From an uncultured Clostridia bacterium (GTDB lineage Bacteria; Bacillota; Clostridia; Oscillospirales; Ruminococcaceae), in assembly GCA_947631455.1 (NCBI GenBank), contig CANRLH010000002.1, positions 62,001 to 126,000 of the forward strand: 64,000 nucleotides of DNA. Reading direction: 5' to 3'. How positions within the stretch are numbered: the stretch's first letter is position 1; every line of letters starts with the position of its first letter. The translations under genes and the position numbers were made by a program. Below the pieces are notes generated by a model. That model was not told the origin of the DNA, searched no databases, and saw nothing but the letters and a program-made list of their open reading frames with translations. Below are positions 51,607 through 61,126 of this stretch, in pieces.

Positions 51607-54384
51607 ATGAAACACACAAAAAAATTAGCGGCGCTTTTGGCGTCCTGTTATGCTCTGTCATTGCTAAGTGTAATGCCTGCGTTTGCGTATAATGCAGAGT
51701 CTGGGGTGCTGATAAACGAGGTCTGCACCGGCAACAGCGGCAAAAACGGAAACATAACAACCGTCGTCGATTCAAAGGGAGAGTATTGCGACTGGATAGA
51801 ACTTTACAATCCGTCCGATGTTACGGCTGATTTAACAGGGCTTTATATCACCGACGACGATACTGATCTTAAACAGGCAAAGTTGCCGGACAGCGCTAAG
51901 ATCGCCCCAAAGGGACATTATATCATATACTGCGCAAAGAATATCAATGAGGCGGATTATCCTGATATTGCAGTAGCAAAGTTCGGACTTTCAGGCAGCG
52001 GCGAAACGCTTATCCTATCAGACGGTGAAACCGTTGTTGATAAGTTTACAGTAGGCGCACTTGAAAAGAATATTACCTATGCAAGAGTTCCGTCTGGAAG
52101 CGACACGCTGAAGCTCTGCAATCCGACGCCAAACGCTGAAAATACTGAGGAAAGCGTTTTGGTTGCTCCGCCGATGCCGAGCTTTTCCAGAAACAGTGGA
52201 GCGTTTACCGATCAATTTGAGCTTACTCTTTCTGCGGAGGAAGGAGCCAAGATATATTACACCACTGACGGAAGCACGCCGACAGATAAATCTACTGAAT
52301 ACACAGGCGCTATTTTGGTAAAGGACCGCACCAGTGAGCCAAATGTACTTGCGGATATGGACAAAAGGCTTTTTACCGATGATGACAGAAGTGGCGGAAT
52401 AATAAAGCCAAGCGTAAATGTAGATAAGGCAACAGTTATTAGAGCTGTTGCAATTAAAGACGGCCTTGTCAGCAAAACGGCAACTCAGTCGTACTTTGTT
52501 GGTATCAATAACGAGACCTATGATGATGTTGCCATAATTTCGATAGTGACTGATTATGATAATCTTTTTGACCCTCAGACCGGAATTTACATGAAGGACA
52601 ATGTAAACAATAAAGGAAAGGCATGGGAGCGTCCGGTACATATAGACTTCATTGAAGGTAACGAATCTACGCTTTCTCAGGACTGCGGAATGAGAATACA
52701 GGGAGGATACTCAAGGGGAGAGTATCAGAAGAGCCTTAGGTTCTATGCGCGCAGCGAATATGGCGACGGAGATTTTAATTATCCGATAATAAGCGGGGTT
52801 ACCTCAAGAGACGGTGAGGGCAGAGAAATAGTAAGCTTTGAAAAGTTTGTTTTAAGAAACGGCGGAAATGATACAAATTATGTAAAATTCAAAGACAGTA
52901 TGCTTCAACATATGGTTTCAGATATGGATATTTCTACACAATCTGGAAGACCGTGCATAGCTTTTATCAACGGCGAATATTGGGGACTTTATACGCTTCA
53001 GGAGGATTATACTGATGATTATGTAAAGTCTCATTATGACGTCACAAAGAAAAACGTAGTTATCATAAAGCCGGATTCACTGAACAACAATGCTCCTAAG
53101 GTAGATGAGGGAGAAGATGTTGATATCGAGCTTTGGAATGAAACTATAAACTGGATGAGATCATGCGATCTTACTGATGAAGCTCAGTATGAAACATTCA
53201 AAACAAAGTTTGATGTTAATAGCTTAGCTGATTATTTTGCTGTTGAGACATATATTACAAACGAGGACTGGAGCGGAAAGAACTGGACAGTATGGCGCTC
53301 AAGAGATTTTGAGGAGACAAACCCTGATTACTCTGACTGTAAGTGGAGATTTATGCTTTACGATACGGAGATGGGGGCATACCTTTGGGGAAATCCCGGC
53401 GAAAGTTCGCAGAACAACAAGCTTATTCAGATTTATGAGGCAGGCAAATGGGGTTATGATCCTGTTGCGATGATTTTATACAAAGCTCTTCAGAACAAGG
53501 AATTTAAAAAGCTGTTTAATGAATCTATGGCAGAAGCAGCACAAAACTACGATAAGGAAAGGTACAAAACTGTTCTTGAAGAATACAAAAGTAAGTATTA
53601 TAACAACCTAAAAAAATACTTTGACCGTTTCCCGTCAAGCGCTTATTCAAGTATGGATAGCGCCAAGCAGTGCATAGACTGGATGAATGACTTTTTCTTA
53701 GGCTCCGGCTCACTTCCGGCACGACAGGATTATTATGAGATCATGCTTAAAACACTTGATCTTTTTCAGGAATATGCTGCTCTCGACACATCGAAAATTG
53801 CCGAGGATAAGCTCAGTAAGATAAATTCTGCATATAACAGGCTGTACAAAAGTGCAACAAATACCGGATCGTCGTACTCTCAGCAGAAGGACTATGTAAC
53901 CAAACTGGAAGAGGCACTGGCTGATGTTGGGGTAATAGACGAGGGTAATAATGTGACCGTAACAATATCCGCGACTGACAACGATAATGAAACGCCTATA
54001 ACAGTAACAATAACCGATGAGAACGGCAGAGCGGTGGCGGAAGGATCCGTTCACGGCGGCGAAGAGTGTGTGATAAAAAACATCGAGTCAGGAAACTACA
54101 AGCTTACGGTCAGTGGAAAAAAATACGCTCCCCGCACATATGATATAACCGTGGCTTATCAAGACATCACACTTACAGCACAACTCAATCCGTACGGAGA
54201 TATAAACGGTGACGGAGAAGTATCAACTGCCGATGCAGGACTTGCAAACGCACACGTAAATGGAACCAATCTGCTTGAGGACTATCAGTTTGAAGTGGCA
54301 GAAGTGTCTGGCGACAGCTATTTGTCCACAGCAGACGTCGGAATGATAAATGCTCATGCAAAAGGAACAGTTCTTTTGTGGTAA
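51607..54384 (+). CDS. Secreted CotH-kinase-family protein with lamin-tail domain and C-terminal dockerin
   Basis: 925 residues. A signal peptide (MKHTKKLAALLASCYALSLL..., cleaved after AFA near 27) precedes a lamin-tail-like domain (VLINEVCTGN..., DWIELYNPSD, about 31-145). A chitobiase/Fn3-like segment follows (IYYTTDGSTPT, about 190-295), then a CotH kinase domain (about 300-640; FVLRNGGNDTNYVKFKD near 412-428, CKWRFMLYDTEMGAYLW near 577-593), a helical part, a carboxypeptidase-regulatory-like beta domain (about 780-855) and a type I dockerin. The dockerin has DINGDGEVSTADAGL and a second segment DSYLSTADVGMINAHA whose Ca2+ loop is less canonical. The dockerin implies docking to a cohesin scaffold. 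CotH kinases phosphorylate proteins in spore coats; the target here is unknown. Confidence 0.9.
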   Translation: MKHTKKLAALLASCYALSLLSVMPAFAYNAESGVLINEVCTGNSGKNGNITTVVDSKGEYCDWIELYNPSDVTADLTGLYITDDDTDLKQAKLPDSAKIAPKGHYIIYCAKNINEADYPDIAVAKFGLSGSGETLILSDGETVVDKFTVGALEKNITYARVPSGSDTLKLCNPTPNAENTEESVLVAPPMPSFSRNSGAFTDQFELTLSAEEGAKIYYTTDGSTPTDKSTEYTGAILVKDRTSEPNVLADMDKRLFTDDDRSGGIIKPSVNVDKATVIRAVAIKDGLVSKTATQSYFVGINNETYDDVAIISIVTDYDNLFDPQTGIYMKDNVNNKGKAWERPVHIDFIEGNESTLSQDCGMRIQGGYSRGEYQKSLRFYARSEYGDGDFNYPIISGVTSRDGEGREIVSFEKFVLRNGGNDTNYVKFKDSMLQHMVSDMDISTQSGRPCIAFINGEYWGLYTLQEDYTDDYVKSHYDVTKKNVVIIKPDSLNNNAPKVDEGEDVDIELWNETINWMRSCDLTDEAQYETFKTKFDVNSLADYFAVETYITNEDWSGKNWTVWRSRDFEETNPDYSDCKWRFMLYDTEMGAYLWGNPGESSQNNKLIQIYEAGKWGYDPVAMILYKALQNKEFKKLFNESMAEAAQNYDKERYKTVLEEYKSKYYNNLKKYFDRFPSSAYSSMDSAKQCIDWMNDFFLGSGSLPARQDYYEIMLKTLDLFQEYAALDTSKIAEDKLSKINSAYNRLYKSATNTGSSYSQQKDYVTKLEEALADVGVIDEGNNVTVTISATDNDNETPITVTITDENGRAVAEGSVHGGEECVIKNIESGNYKLTVSGKKYAPRTYDITVAYQDITLTAQLNPYGDINGDGEVSTADAGLANAHVNGTNLLEDYQFEVAEVSGDSYLSTADVGMINAHAKGTVLLW

Positions 54385-54450
54385 AGAAATGATAAATGCG
54401 GCTGTCGTAAACTCTTTTTTGGTTTTAACATTCACTTTTTGCTCAATGCA

Positions 54451-54486
54451 AAAATTAAAGCCCCGAGAAATCGGGGCTCTAATTTT
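54451..54486 (+). terminator. Bidirectional terminator between the CotH and GGDEF genes
   Basis: AGCCCCGA pairs with TCGGGGCT around GAAA, extended by AAAATTA/AATTTT flanks, giving U-runs on both strands. The remaining intergenic bases 54487-54678 show no gene. Confidence 0.8.
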
Positions 54487-54678
54487 GTGCTTTAATTTTA
54501 GTGCGGATACTTAGTTGCTTCTTAGTTACAGTCTGATTGATGATCACCGGCTATATATGCTGTTTAACGTATGTCCCTCCGTGTTTTTTTGCTCTATTAC
54601 GACGCAATTATACAAAAAAACATCTGCTGATCCACGTTGGCGAAAAACAAAGATAATCCGGCTTTAATAAAATATTTC

Positions 54679-56376
54679 TCAAATGTGACTTGAAAAAATC
54701 CATACTGTTTCGCTTTTGTTCTGAGGACTATCGTTGATTTTCATTATCTTCAATTTCATAACAGTACCGTTTACCTTTTTATACTCAAAGGAGATAATTT
54801 CGTCATTTTTAAATTTTTTGAAGATTTCGTGTTTGTCAAGAAGAGCAATAAAACTGTCGTAATATTCTGCATCTATGTATTTTTTGGCGTAAAGCTTCAT
54901 AGCCGTGTTGAATGAGAATGATGTTCTTTCAAGAATGTTTTTGAAATACTCAGGGATGTATAAGTATCTGAGTGTATCACGCTCCATGTCTACAAAATAA
55001 ACGCCAGCGTATCTCGTTGCAATAAGTTTGAGAAAGTATTCAGCGTCGCGCTTTTCAGTAAGCAGCTTTTCAAGCTCTTCGTTTGCAGAGCGCTTTCTGC
55101 GGTCATCGGATTTATTTTTGTAAAAAAGCTCTTTATCTTCTCTCATGGCAAGCTCAGCCGCGCCTACTGTTTTGTATACCGAAGTACCCGGCACGCAACT
55201 TTCGGTTCCTGCTGATATCTCATATTTGTTCTCCGCCAGAGTTTTTCGGACCTCTACAATAACGCGTTCAACATCATTCTTTGTAAGAGTGCTGCTCAGC
55301 ATTACAAACTCATCGCCGCCGATGCGGTAAAGCTTCTCTTCAGGAAAATAAATTTTCAAAGTATCTGCCACACAGCAGAGCATGTCGTCACCCTTCTGAT
55401 GCCCGAGGAGATTATTAAGCTCATGCAGTCCGTTAATATCTATATACAGACATGTCAAAAGGTTCGGCATATTTTGGTTCAAAGCTTCAAGGTCTTCGTT
55501 AAATCTATGCCTGTTGTAAAGCAGAGTGAGTGCATCGCGATTAAAGTTGTCCACAAGTTCCTGCCGGTGTCTGAGTTCCGCCATATGCTCGTCGTGAACA
55601 TCCTTGACAAAAAGCAGAAGACGTTGATTTTCATCGCTGTAATCCATGCTGGGAAGAATATCCATCTGTGCCCAGCGAAAACCACCTTTGATATGCTTTC
55701 GGCGATAACGGCAGCTCAATCGTGTGCTCTTTTTGCGGAAATGATCCTTGATATGGTCTGTGTCGGTAAATTGCCGATAAACATCTATATCTTCTTCGTG
55801 AACATTTCCGGATTCGGCAAATATTCTAAGCCAGTCGGTAATTTTAACAAGAGATTCGTCAGGCTGTTCATGTTCAACAGCCTTTATTACTTCAAAGCTG
55901 TCGTCAGTGATATTTATTTTAAGAATTTTATAGTATATTACCGAAAGTGCAGACATCGCATCGGTAAGAGCGGTGGAAGCAGTATCTGAATCTCTCAAAC
56001 CGAAAACTACCCATGGATCGTCGGCAGAAGTGTTCTTAGAAGCCATTATGCTGAAAATTACCCATCTGCCGCCATTGGAAGTTTTTCGCTTGTAGCGATA
56101 AACAATCATCCTCTCGCCGCCAAAAACCTTTTTTTGAACATATTCCGGGTCGGAGAATTTTAGATATTCCTCTACAAATTCAGGATAAACGTATTTCTCT
56201 GAGGCAAATTTTTTCATATAGTCATAAATGTTGACAACGCTTTCAAAATCCTTTTTTATTTTAGGGTCTTGTTTGAGATACTGATACTCTCCGGTAACAA
56301 GATTAACTCTCGCTAATTGCAAGAATGTATCTATCAAAGTACTTTCTATGAAACTATAAAGCTCTGTATTATTCAA
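54679..56376 (-). CDS. Cytosolic diguanylate cyclase (GGDEF) with PAS-like sensor regions
   Basis: 565 residues with no membrane helix. Two N-terminal PAS-like repeats (about 10-130 and 140-270) share the motif pair VYRYKRKTSNGGRWV and CRYRRKHIKGGFRWAQ. The GGDEF domain (about 285-425) contains ALTLLYNRHRFNEDL, DINGLHELNN and the intact active-site motif RIGGDEFVML (about 350-359), so c-di-GMP synthesis is expected. A C-terminal PAS-like part (about 455-560) ends EYKKVNGTVMKLKIMKI. The RxxD inhibitory site is not obvious. With the HD-GYP protein at 5963-7126 the window encodes both synthesis and breakdown of c-di-GMP. Confidence 0.88.
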   Translation of the reverse strand: MNNTELYSFIESTLIDTFLQLARVNLVTGEYQYLKQDPKIKKDFESVVNIYDYMKKFASEKYVYPEFVEEYLKFSDPEYVQKKVFGGERMIVYRYKRKTSNGGRWVIFSIMASKNTSADDPWVVFGLRDSDTASTALTDAMSALSVIYYKILKINITDDSFEVIKAVEHEQPDESLVKITDWLRIFAESGNVHEEDIDVYRQFTDTDHIKDHFRKKSTRLSCRYRRKHIKGGFRWAQMDILPSMDYSDENQRLLLFVKDVHDEHMAELRHRQELVDNFNRDALTLLYNRHRFNEDLEALNQNMPNLLTCLYIDINGLHELNNLLGHQKGDDMLCCVADTLKIYFPEEKLYRIGGDEFVMLSSTLTKNDVERVIVEVRKTLAENKYEISAGTESCVPGTSVYKTVGAAELAMREDKELFYKNKSDDRRKRSANEELEKLLTEKRDAEYFLKLIATRYAGVYFVDMERDTLRYLYIPEYFKNILERTSFSFNTAMKLYAKKYIDAEYYDSFIALLDKHEIFKKFKNDEIISFEYKKVNGTVMKLKIMKINDSPQNKSETVWIFSSHI

Positions 56377-56640
56377 AGCAAAAACTTCTTTCCGGTTTAA
56401 TTTTAAAAATATGAGATAAAGCTATGCCAAGATAGGTAAAGCTCTGTTCTTTTGTTGTATAATTTTACAAATGTCTTTGAAGTTCAACAATATATACATG
56501 TGCATGGATTTCAAAATATATTTTATCATGTTTTTGCTAATTTTTCAAGGTGAAAATTAAATCTGATTGATAAAAATTTTAGGTTTGTAAATGAACTATT
56601 GTAAACTCACACGAAGCTTTTGTATTTTTTCTTAAAACAC
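56377..56640. other. AT-rich divergent intergenic region
   Basis: About 260 bases upstream of the GGDEF gene (minus) and lepB (plus). No gene or convincing RNA is seen; the minus-strand promoter is not clear. Confidence 0.4.
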
Positions 56641-56669
56641 TTGAAATTCATTTTGAAATTTGATACAAT
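56641..56669 (+). promoter_or_regulatory. Promoter of the lepB-rbgA-rnhB-yraN operon
   Basis: TTGAAA (56641-56646) and TACAAT (56664-56669) are 17 bp apart, with a predicted start near 56676. Confidence 0.65.
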
Positions 56670-56745
56670 AAATATATCTATTGACAGCTAAATGGCTTTA
56701 TTCATGTTTGAAAGGAGATCAGCCGTATATTCGGCATACTTTATT

Positions 56746-57345
56746 ATGGATATAAATCAGGAATCGGCAAATGCCGAAGTGATCGAAAGCACACATATAC
56801 ACAGAAACAATAAAAGTGTGACCGGTGATATTCTTGAATGGCTTGAGGCGATAGCCATTGCGGTTATGATAGTGCTTCTGGTTTTCACCTTTGTCTTAAG
56901 ACAGGTTATCGTTGAGGGTTCTTCTATGGTGCCAACCCTGCAAAGCGGTGATAAGCTTATTATTTCTCATCTGTTTTATACTCCTAAACAGGGAGATATA
57001 GTTGTAGTAAACTGTGAGGGATCGAACAAGCTAAACAAGACGCTCATTAAAAGAGTTATTGCAACCGAGGGACAGGAGGTCAATATCGACTTTGAAACGG
57101 GTACGGTAACAGTTGACGGAAAGGTACTTAAAGAAGATTACATCAACGCTTTGACAACAAAGAACGATATGGGATTTAGCTATCCCGTAACAGTACCTAA
57201 GGGAAGTCTGTTTGTAATGGGCGATAATAGAAATCACTCGACAGACTCAAGAAACAGCGAGGTCGGATTTTTAAATGTTGATGACGTTTTAGGTAAAGCA
57301 ATATTCAGGATCCTTCCGATCTCAAAGTTCGGATTTGTGGAGTAA
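56746..57345 (+). CDS. lepB: Signal peptidase I
   Basis: It removes signal peptides outside the membrane. About 199 residues from the ATG at 56746: one membrane helix (about 34-54, [17 protein letters not shown]), catalytic Ser in [10 protein letters not shown] (near 62), general base Lys in [10 protein letters not shown] and the box [11 protein letters not shown] near the C-terminus. The start is uncertain. A strong SD (AAAGGAGAT, 56709-56717) lies 28 nt upstream of this ATG with a small hairpin GCCG/CGGC between, whereas in-frame ATGs at 56692 and 56704 have no SD. The next gene begins 4 bp after the stop. Confidence 0.93.
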   Translation: MDINQESANAEVIESTHIHRNNKSVTGDILEWLEAIAIAVMIVLLVFTFVLRQVIVEGSSMVPTLQSGDKLIISHLFYTPKQGDIVVVNCEGSNKLNKTLIKRVIATEGQEVNIDFETGTVTVDGKVLKEDYINALTTKNDMGFSYPVTVPKGSLFVMGDNRNHSTDSRNSEVGFLNVDDVLGKAIFRILPISKFGFVE

Positions 57346-57349
57346 TACT

Positions 57350-58246
57350 ATGAGTGAGGCGATGAGTGTACAGTGGTTTCCCGGTCATATGGCGAAAACA
57401 AGGCGCATAATGACTAAAAGCCTGGCGCTTGTTGACGCTGTTGTGGAAATTACTGACGCAAGAATACCGCTTTCCAGCAGAAATCCGGAGATGGACAGGC
57501 TGGTGGGGAAAAAGCCGAGGCTTGTTGTATTAAATAAATGTGATACTGCTGATGAGGCTATAACCTTGATGTGGCTTGATTTTTACAAGAGACAGGGCAT
57601 ATCCGCCATTGCAGCAGACTGTAAAAGCGGAAAGGGCATAAACCGTTTTATGCCTGAATTGAAGGAGCTTTTGAGGGATAAAATCGACAAGTGGCAGGCA
57701 AGCGGCATGGTGGGTAGGCCTATAAGAATAATGATCGTGGGGATCCCAAATGTGGGAAAGTCTTCGTTTATAAACAGGCTTTCAGGCAGGAGAATTGCTA
57801 AAGTTGAGGACAGGCCGGGCGTTACCAGAGGTAAGCAGTGGGTGAGTCTTTCTCAAGGACTTGAGCTTTTGGATATGCCGGGCGTGTTATGGCCGAAATT
57901 TGAGGATAAGCAGGTAGGGGAAAACCTCGCGTTTACGGGCGCTATAAAGGACAATGTAGTAGATATAGAATACCTTGCGTGCAGGCTTCTTCAGCTTTTG
58001 AAGAATGGGTATGACGACAGGATAATTGAGCGCTACGGTGTCGTACTTGACGATATTGTTCCTGACGACAGCCTGTTGAGCGACTTGAGTGAAGGCTATG
58101 AGATCTTAAAAAGGATAGGGAAAAAACGCGGCTTTTTAATTACAGGAGGAGATGTAAATACTGAGCGTGCGGCGATCGTTGTATTAGACGAGTTCCGCGC
58201 AGGAAAGCTTGGAAGAATATCCCTTGAAAAGCCGGAAAGTAACTGA
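57350..58246 (+). CDS. rbgA: Ribosome biogenesis GTPase RbgA (YlqF)
   Basis: A circularly permuted GTPase required for late 50S assembly. 298 residues from the ATG at 57350 (7 nt after GGAG). Motif order shows the permutation: [14 protein letters not shown]4 LNKCD (about 63-67), G5-like region, then G1 [16 protein letters not shown] (about 129-144), G2 and G3 [10 protein letters not shown] (about 177-186). The C-terminal domain is helical. Lies between lepB and rnhB, the typical Firmicutes order. Confidence 0.95.
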   Translation: MSEAMSVQWFPGHMAKTRRIMTKSLALVDAVVEITDARIPLSSRNPEMDRLVGKKPRLVVLNKCDTADEAITLMWLDFYKRQGISAIAADCKSGKGINRFMPELKELLRDKIDKWQASGMVGRPIRIMIVGIPNVGKSSFINRLSGRRIAKVEDRPGVTRGKQWVSLSQGLELLDMPGVLWPKFEDKQVGENLAFTGAIKDNVVDIEYLACRLLQLLKNGYDDRIIERYGVVLDDIVPDDSLLSDLSEGYEILKRIGKKRGFLITGGDVNTERAAIVVLDEFRAGKLGRISLEKPESN

Positions 58247-58247
58247 G

Positions 58248-58862
58248 ATGGAACTTGTTGAATTTGACAGTCAAATAAAGCTAAAAAACTCTGTGTCGCT
58301 TATATGCGGGGTCGACGAGGCTGGAAGAGGCCCGCTTGCAGGAGACGTTTATGCTGCCGCTGTGGTTTTCCCGGACGGTGTGGTAATAGACGGTATAAAT
58401 GATTCTAAAAAGCTTAGCGAGAGAAAGCGAGAGGAGCTTTTTTCTAAGATAATAAGCAAAGCTTTGGCTTATTCTATTGCGACGGCAAGTGTAAGTGAAA
58501 TCGAAGAGATAAACATTTTAAATGCCGCGATGCTCGCTATGAAAAGAGCTGTTGAGTCGCTGTCAGTAACACCCGAGCTTGTGCTTGTTGACGGCAACAA
58601 AACTCCGGATATAACGCCAAAGGCTTTAGCAGTAGTGAAGGGAGACGCTAAGAGCCAGTCGATTGCCGCGGCATCAATTCTTGCAAAGGTCGCAAGGGAC
58701 AGGTATATGAGGGAAATTGATAAAAAATATCCGCAGTATCAGTTTTCAAAGCACAAGGGTTACGGAACCAAGCTTCATTATGAGATGATAGATAAATACG
58801 GTGTTGCGGACATTCACAGAATGAGCTTTTTAAAAAAGTATTTTGAAAAGAAAAATGGATAA
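58248..58862 (+). CDS. rnhB: Ribonuclease HII
   Basis: It removes ribonucleotides embedded in DNA. 204 residues from the ATG at 58248; the preceding TGA of rbgA is separated by one base. Motifs: CGVDEAGRGPLAGDVYAAAV (catalytic Asp and Glu, about 18-37), NDSKKLSERKRE, LVDGNKTP and AAASILAKVARDRYM, then SKHKGYGTKLHYE. Its end overlaps yraN by 8 nt. Confidence 0.96.
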   Translation: MELVEFDSQIKLKNSVSLICGVDEAGRGPLAGDVYAAAVVFPDGVVIDGINDSKKLSERKREELFSKIISKALAYSIATASVSEIEEINILNAAMLAMKRAVESLSVTPELVLVDGNKTPDITPKALAVVKGDAKSQSIAAASILAKVARDRYMREIDKKYPQYQFSKHKGYGTKLHYEMIDKYGVADIHRMSFLKKYFEKKNG

Positions 58863-59217
58863 GAGACATATTGGTAACATAGGCGAAGATGCGGTATGCC
58901 TTTATCTTGAGAATAAGGGCTGTGAAATAGTAAAGCGTAATTTTACCGTTAAAGGCGGAGAAATAGACATTATCGCCGAAAAGGACGGCAAACTGTTTTT
59001 TGTTGAGGTCAAAACAAGAATGCCTGATCCTCTCGTTTCCGGAGAGACAGCGATAACCAGAAATAAAAAAACACATATTATTAAAACCGCAAGGGCATTT
59101 CTTAAAACGGTTGACGTGGTACCTATCTGCCGGTTTGATGTTGCTGTGGTAACTTTTGACGGCAAAAACGTAACAAAAATCAAGTATTATCCAAACGCAT
59201 TTGACGCAAGCAAGTAA
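58855..59217 (+). CDS. yraN: YraN family protein (UPF0102, nuclease-like fold)
   Basis: 120 residues from the ATG at 58855 within the rnhB end. The family core GEDAVCLYLENKGCEIVKRNF followed by GGEIDIIAEKDGKLFFVEVKTR (about 39-60) resembles the D-ExK motif of PD-(D/E)XK nucleases. Function is unproven in general; it co-occurs with rnhB in most Firmicutes. Closes the lepB-yraN cluster. Confidence 0.93.
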   Translation: MDKRHIGNIGEDAVCLYLENKGCEIVKRNFTVKGGEIDIIAEKDGKLFFVEVKTRMPDPLVSGETAITRNKKTHIIKTARAFLKTVDVVPICRFDVAVVTFDGKNVTKIKYYPNAFDASK

Positions 59218-59310
59218 GCGTTGTTTCATTTGATAAACTGCGGCGGGAAATGTTTTGATAAGTGGGTATTCAGTATTCTATCTGAAATTTATTTAATCGG
59301 AGGATTTTTT

Positions 59311-60807
59311 ATGTATTACAAAAGTACAAGAGACAAAAGTGTTAAGGTGACCTCTGCGGAGGCTATCGCACAGGGAATTTCCAAGGATGGAGGATTGTTT
59401 GTTCCAAGCGAGATACCAAAGCTTTCGCTTGAAGATATCATAAGTCTTGGCGATATGTCTTATCCTGAAAGGGCGGCTTTCATTTTTTCAAAGTATCTGA
59501 CTGACTTTACGGACACTGAAATTCGTTACTGCACAGATAACGCATACACTGACAAGGCATTTGATACAGAGAATATATGTGAGATCGCACATCTTTTTGA
59601 CGGTACATATATGCTTGAACTCTGGCACGGTCCAACTTGCGCGTTTAAGGATATGGCGCTTCAGATATTGCCATATCTGGTTACGACATCAATCAAGAAG
59701 CTGGGAGTTTCAAAAAAGGTAGTGATTCTTGTTGCAACCTCAGGTGATACAGGCAAAGCGGCTCTTGAGGGATTTAAGGACGTTGAGGGAACTCAGATCA
59801 TGGTATTTTATCCTGAGGACGGAGTTTCCGCAATGCAGAAAAAGCAGATGACTACTCAGGACGGAGAAAATGTCGGCGTATGTGCAATAAAGGGAAACTT
59901 CGATGACGCGCAAAACGGTGTGAAGGCTATTTTCACCGATCGCGAAGTAGTATCTGCGCTTGATAAAAACGGCAAGATGTTTTCATCTGCAAACTCCATA
60001 AATTGGGGAAGGCTTGCTCCGCAGATAATCTACTATGTATCAAGCTATGCTCAGCTTGTCAAGAACGGAGAGATAAAGGCAGGCGAGAAGATAAATATTG
60101 TCGTGCCGACAGGAAACTTCGGAAATATTCTCGCCGGATATTACGCAAAGAAAATGGGTGTTCCCGTAAACAAGCTCATTTGCGCTTCAAACTCAAACAA
60201 TGTTTTGACTGACTTCATTGAGACGGGCGTTTATGACAGGAACAGAAGCTTTTATACAACTATTTCTCCCTCTATGGACATTTTGATTTCTTCAAACCTT
60301 GAAAGACTTCTTTATCACCTTTCGGGAGAGAATGACGCTCTTATCAGAGAGTGGTTTACATCTCTTAAAGAAACGGGGAAGTATAAAGTTACTGATGAGG
60401 TTTTTGAGAAAATACAAGAGGACTTTTGCGCGGGATATTGCAGTGATGTTGAGACAAAAGACCTTATAAAGAGAGTTTTTGAGAAGTATTCTTATCTGTG
60501 CGATACTCATACTGCTGTTGCGGTTAAGGTTTATGAGGATTATGTAAAGAAAACGGGCGATAAGACCCGAACGCTTATAGCTTCTACCGCTAACCCGTAT
60601 AAGTTTTCAGGAAGCGTGCTTGATGCTTTGGGTGAGTCCGGCAGCGAAACAGACGAATTTGAGCTTGTCGATAAGCTTAAGAAAATCTCCGGCATGGAGG
60701 TGCCGAGGTCACTTGCTGAGCTTAAGTCGAAGAAGGTACGCTTTGTAAAATCCATTGACAAAAGCGATATGAAGCAGTACGTTTTAAAACGCTTGCTTAA
60801 ATACTAA
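59311..60807 (+). CDS. thrC: Threonine synthase
   Basis: PLP enzyme making threonine from O-phosphohomoserine. 498 residues from the ATG at 59311 behind a strong GGAGG; an open frame further upstream has no SD. Motifs: YYKSTRDKSVKVTSAEAI, DGGLFVPSEIP, LELWHGPTCAFKDMALQ (PLP Lys, about 107-123), VATSGDTGKAALEG, NSINWGRLAPQIIYYVSSYAQL and VPTGNFGNILAGYYAKKMG. It is the long Class-I/fungal-like form (about 500 residues). The 59218-59310 leader is too short for a riboswitch. Confidence 0.95.
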   Translation: MYYKSTRDKSVKVTSAEAIAQGISKDGGLFVPSEIPKLSLEDIISLGDMSYPERAAFIFSKYLTDFTDTEIRYCTDNAYTDKAFDTENICEIAHLFDGTYMLELWHGPTCAFKDMALQILPYLVTTSIKKLGVSKKVVILVATSGDTGKAALEGFKDVEGTQIMVFYPEDGVSAMQKKQMTTQDGENVGVCAIKGNFDDAQNGVKAIFTDREVVSALDKNGKMFSSANSINWGRLAPQIIYYVSSYAQLVKNGEIKAGEKINIVVPTGNFGNILAGYYAKKMGVPVNKLICASNSNNVLTDFIETGVYDRNRSFYTTISPSMDILISSNLERLLYHLSGENDALIREWFTSLKETGKYKVTDEVFEKIQEDFCAGYCSDVETKDLIKRVFEKYSYLCDTHTAVAVKVYEDYVKKTGDKTRTLIASTANPYKFSGSVLDALGESGSETDEFELVDKLKKISGMEVPRSLAELKSKKVRFVKSIDKSDMKQYVLKRLLKY

Positions 60808-60820
60808 TTTATGTAAATCT

Positions 60821-60857
60821 ATGTAAATCGTCTGCCTTATGCGACAGACGATTTTCT
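60821..60857 (+). terminator. Bidirectional terminator after thrC
   Basis: A 10-bp stem (AAATCGTCTG with CAGACGATTT) lies between thrC and the convergent DUF1540 gene; A-rich and T-rich flanks suit both directions. Confidence 0.8.
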
Positions 60858-60861
60858 GTGA

Positions 60862-61026
60862 CTACTGATTTCTGGGTTTAAATGTTCTGCAAATTGTCTC
60901 ATCACAGCAGTTCGGTTTATCACAGCAACAGCAAACGTCGATGCTTCCCGCAACGCATTCGCACTGGTTTCTGTTGTATACACAATTTGCAACGTCACAG
61001 TTGATTCCACGGATTTTATTTTCCAT
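60862..61026 (-). CDS. DUF1540 Cys-rich small protein
   Basis: This 54-residue minus-strand gene is easily missed. It starts at 61026 (ATG, 8 nt after AAAGGGG) with MENKIRGINCDVANCVYNRN, the DUF1540 opening (I-x-C-D-V-x-x-C-x-Y-N). It continues with CECVAGSIDVCCCC and CDETICRTFKP, about 13 Cys in all, and ends with TAG at 60862-60864. DUF1540 proteins are small Cys-rich Firmicutes proteins, often present in tandem, probably metal-binding; function unknown. The single-repeat size here is normal, but the CCCC insert makes it richer in Cys than typical. A perfect GCAGAAAA/TTTTCTGC hairpin (61041-61060) lies just upstream of its SD. Confidence 0.8.
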   Translation of the reverse strand: MENKIRGINCDVANCVYNRNQCECVAGSIDVCCCCDKPNCCDETICRTFKPRNQ

Positions 61027-61126
61027 AACAAAAACCCCTTTCGCAGAAAACTTTTTTCTGCATTAGTATTTTAAGCATGTATCACTTTAATATAAGAGTA
61101 AATTTTTTGAAATCAGGAGGATTATT

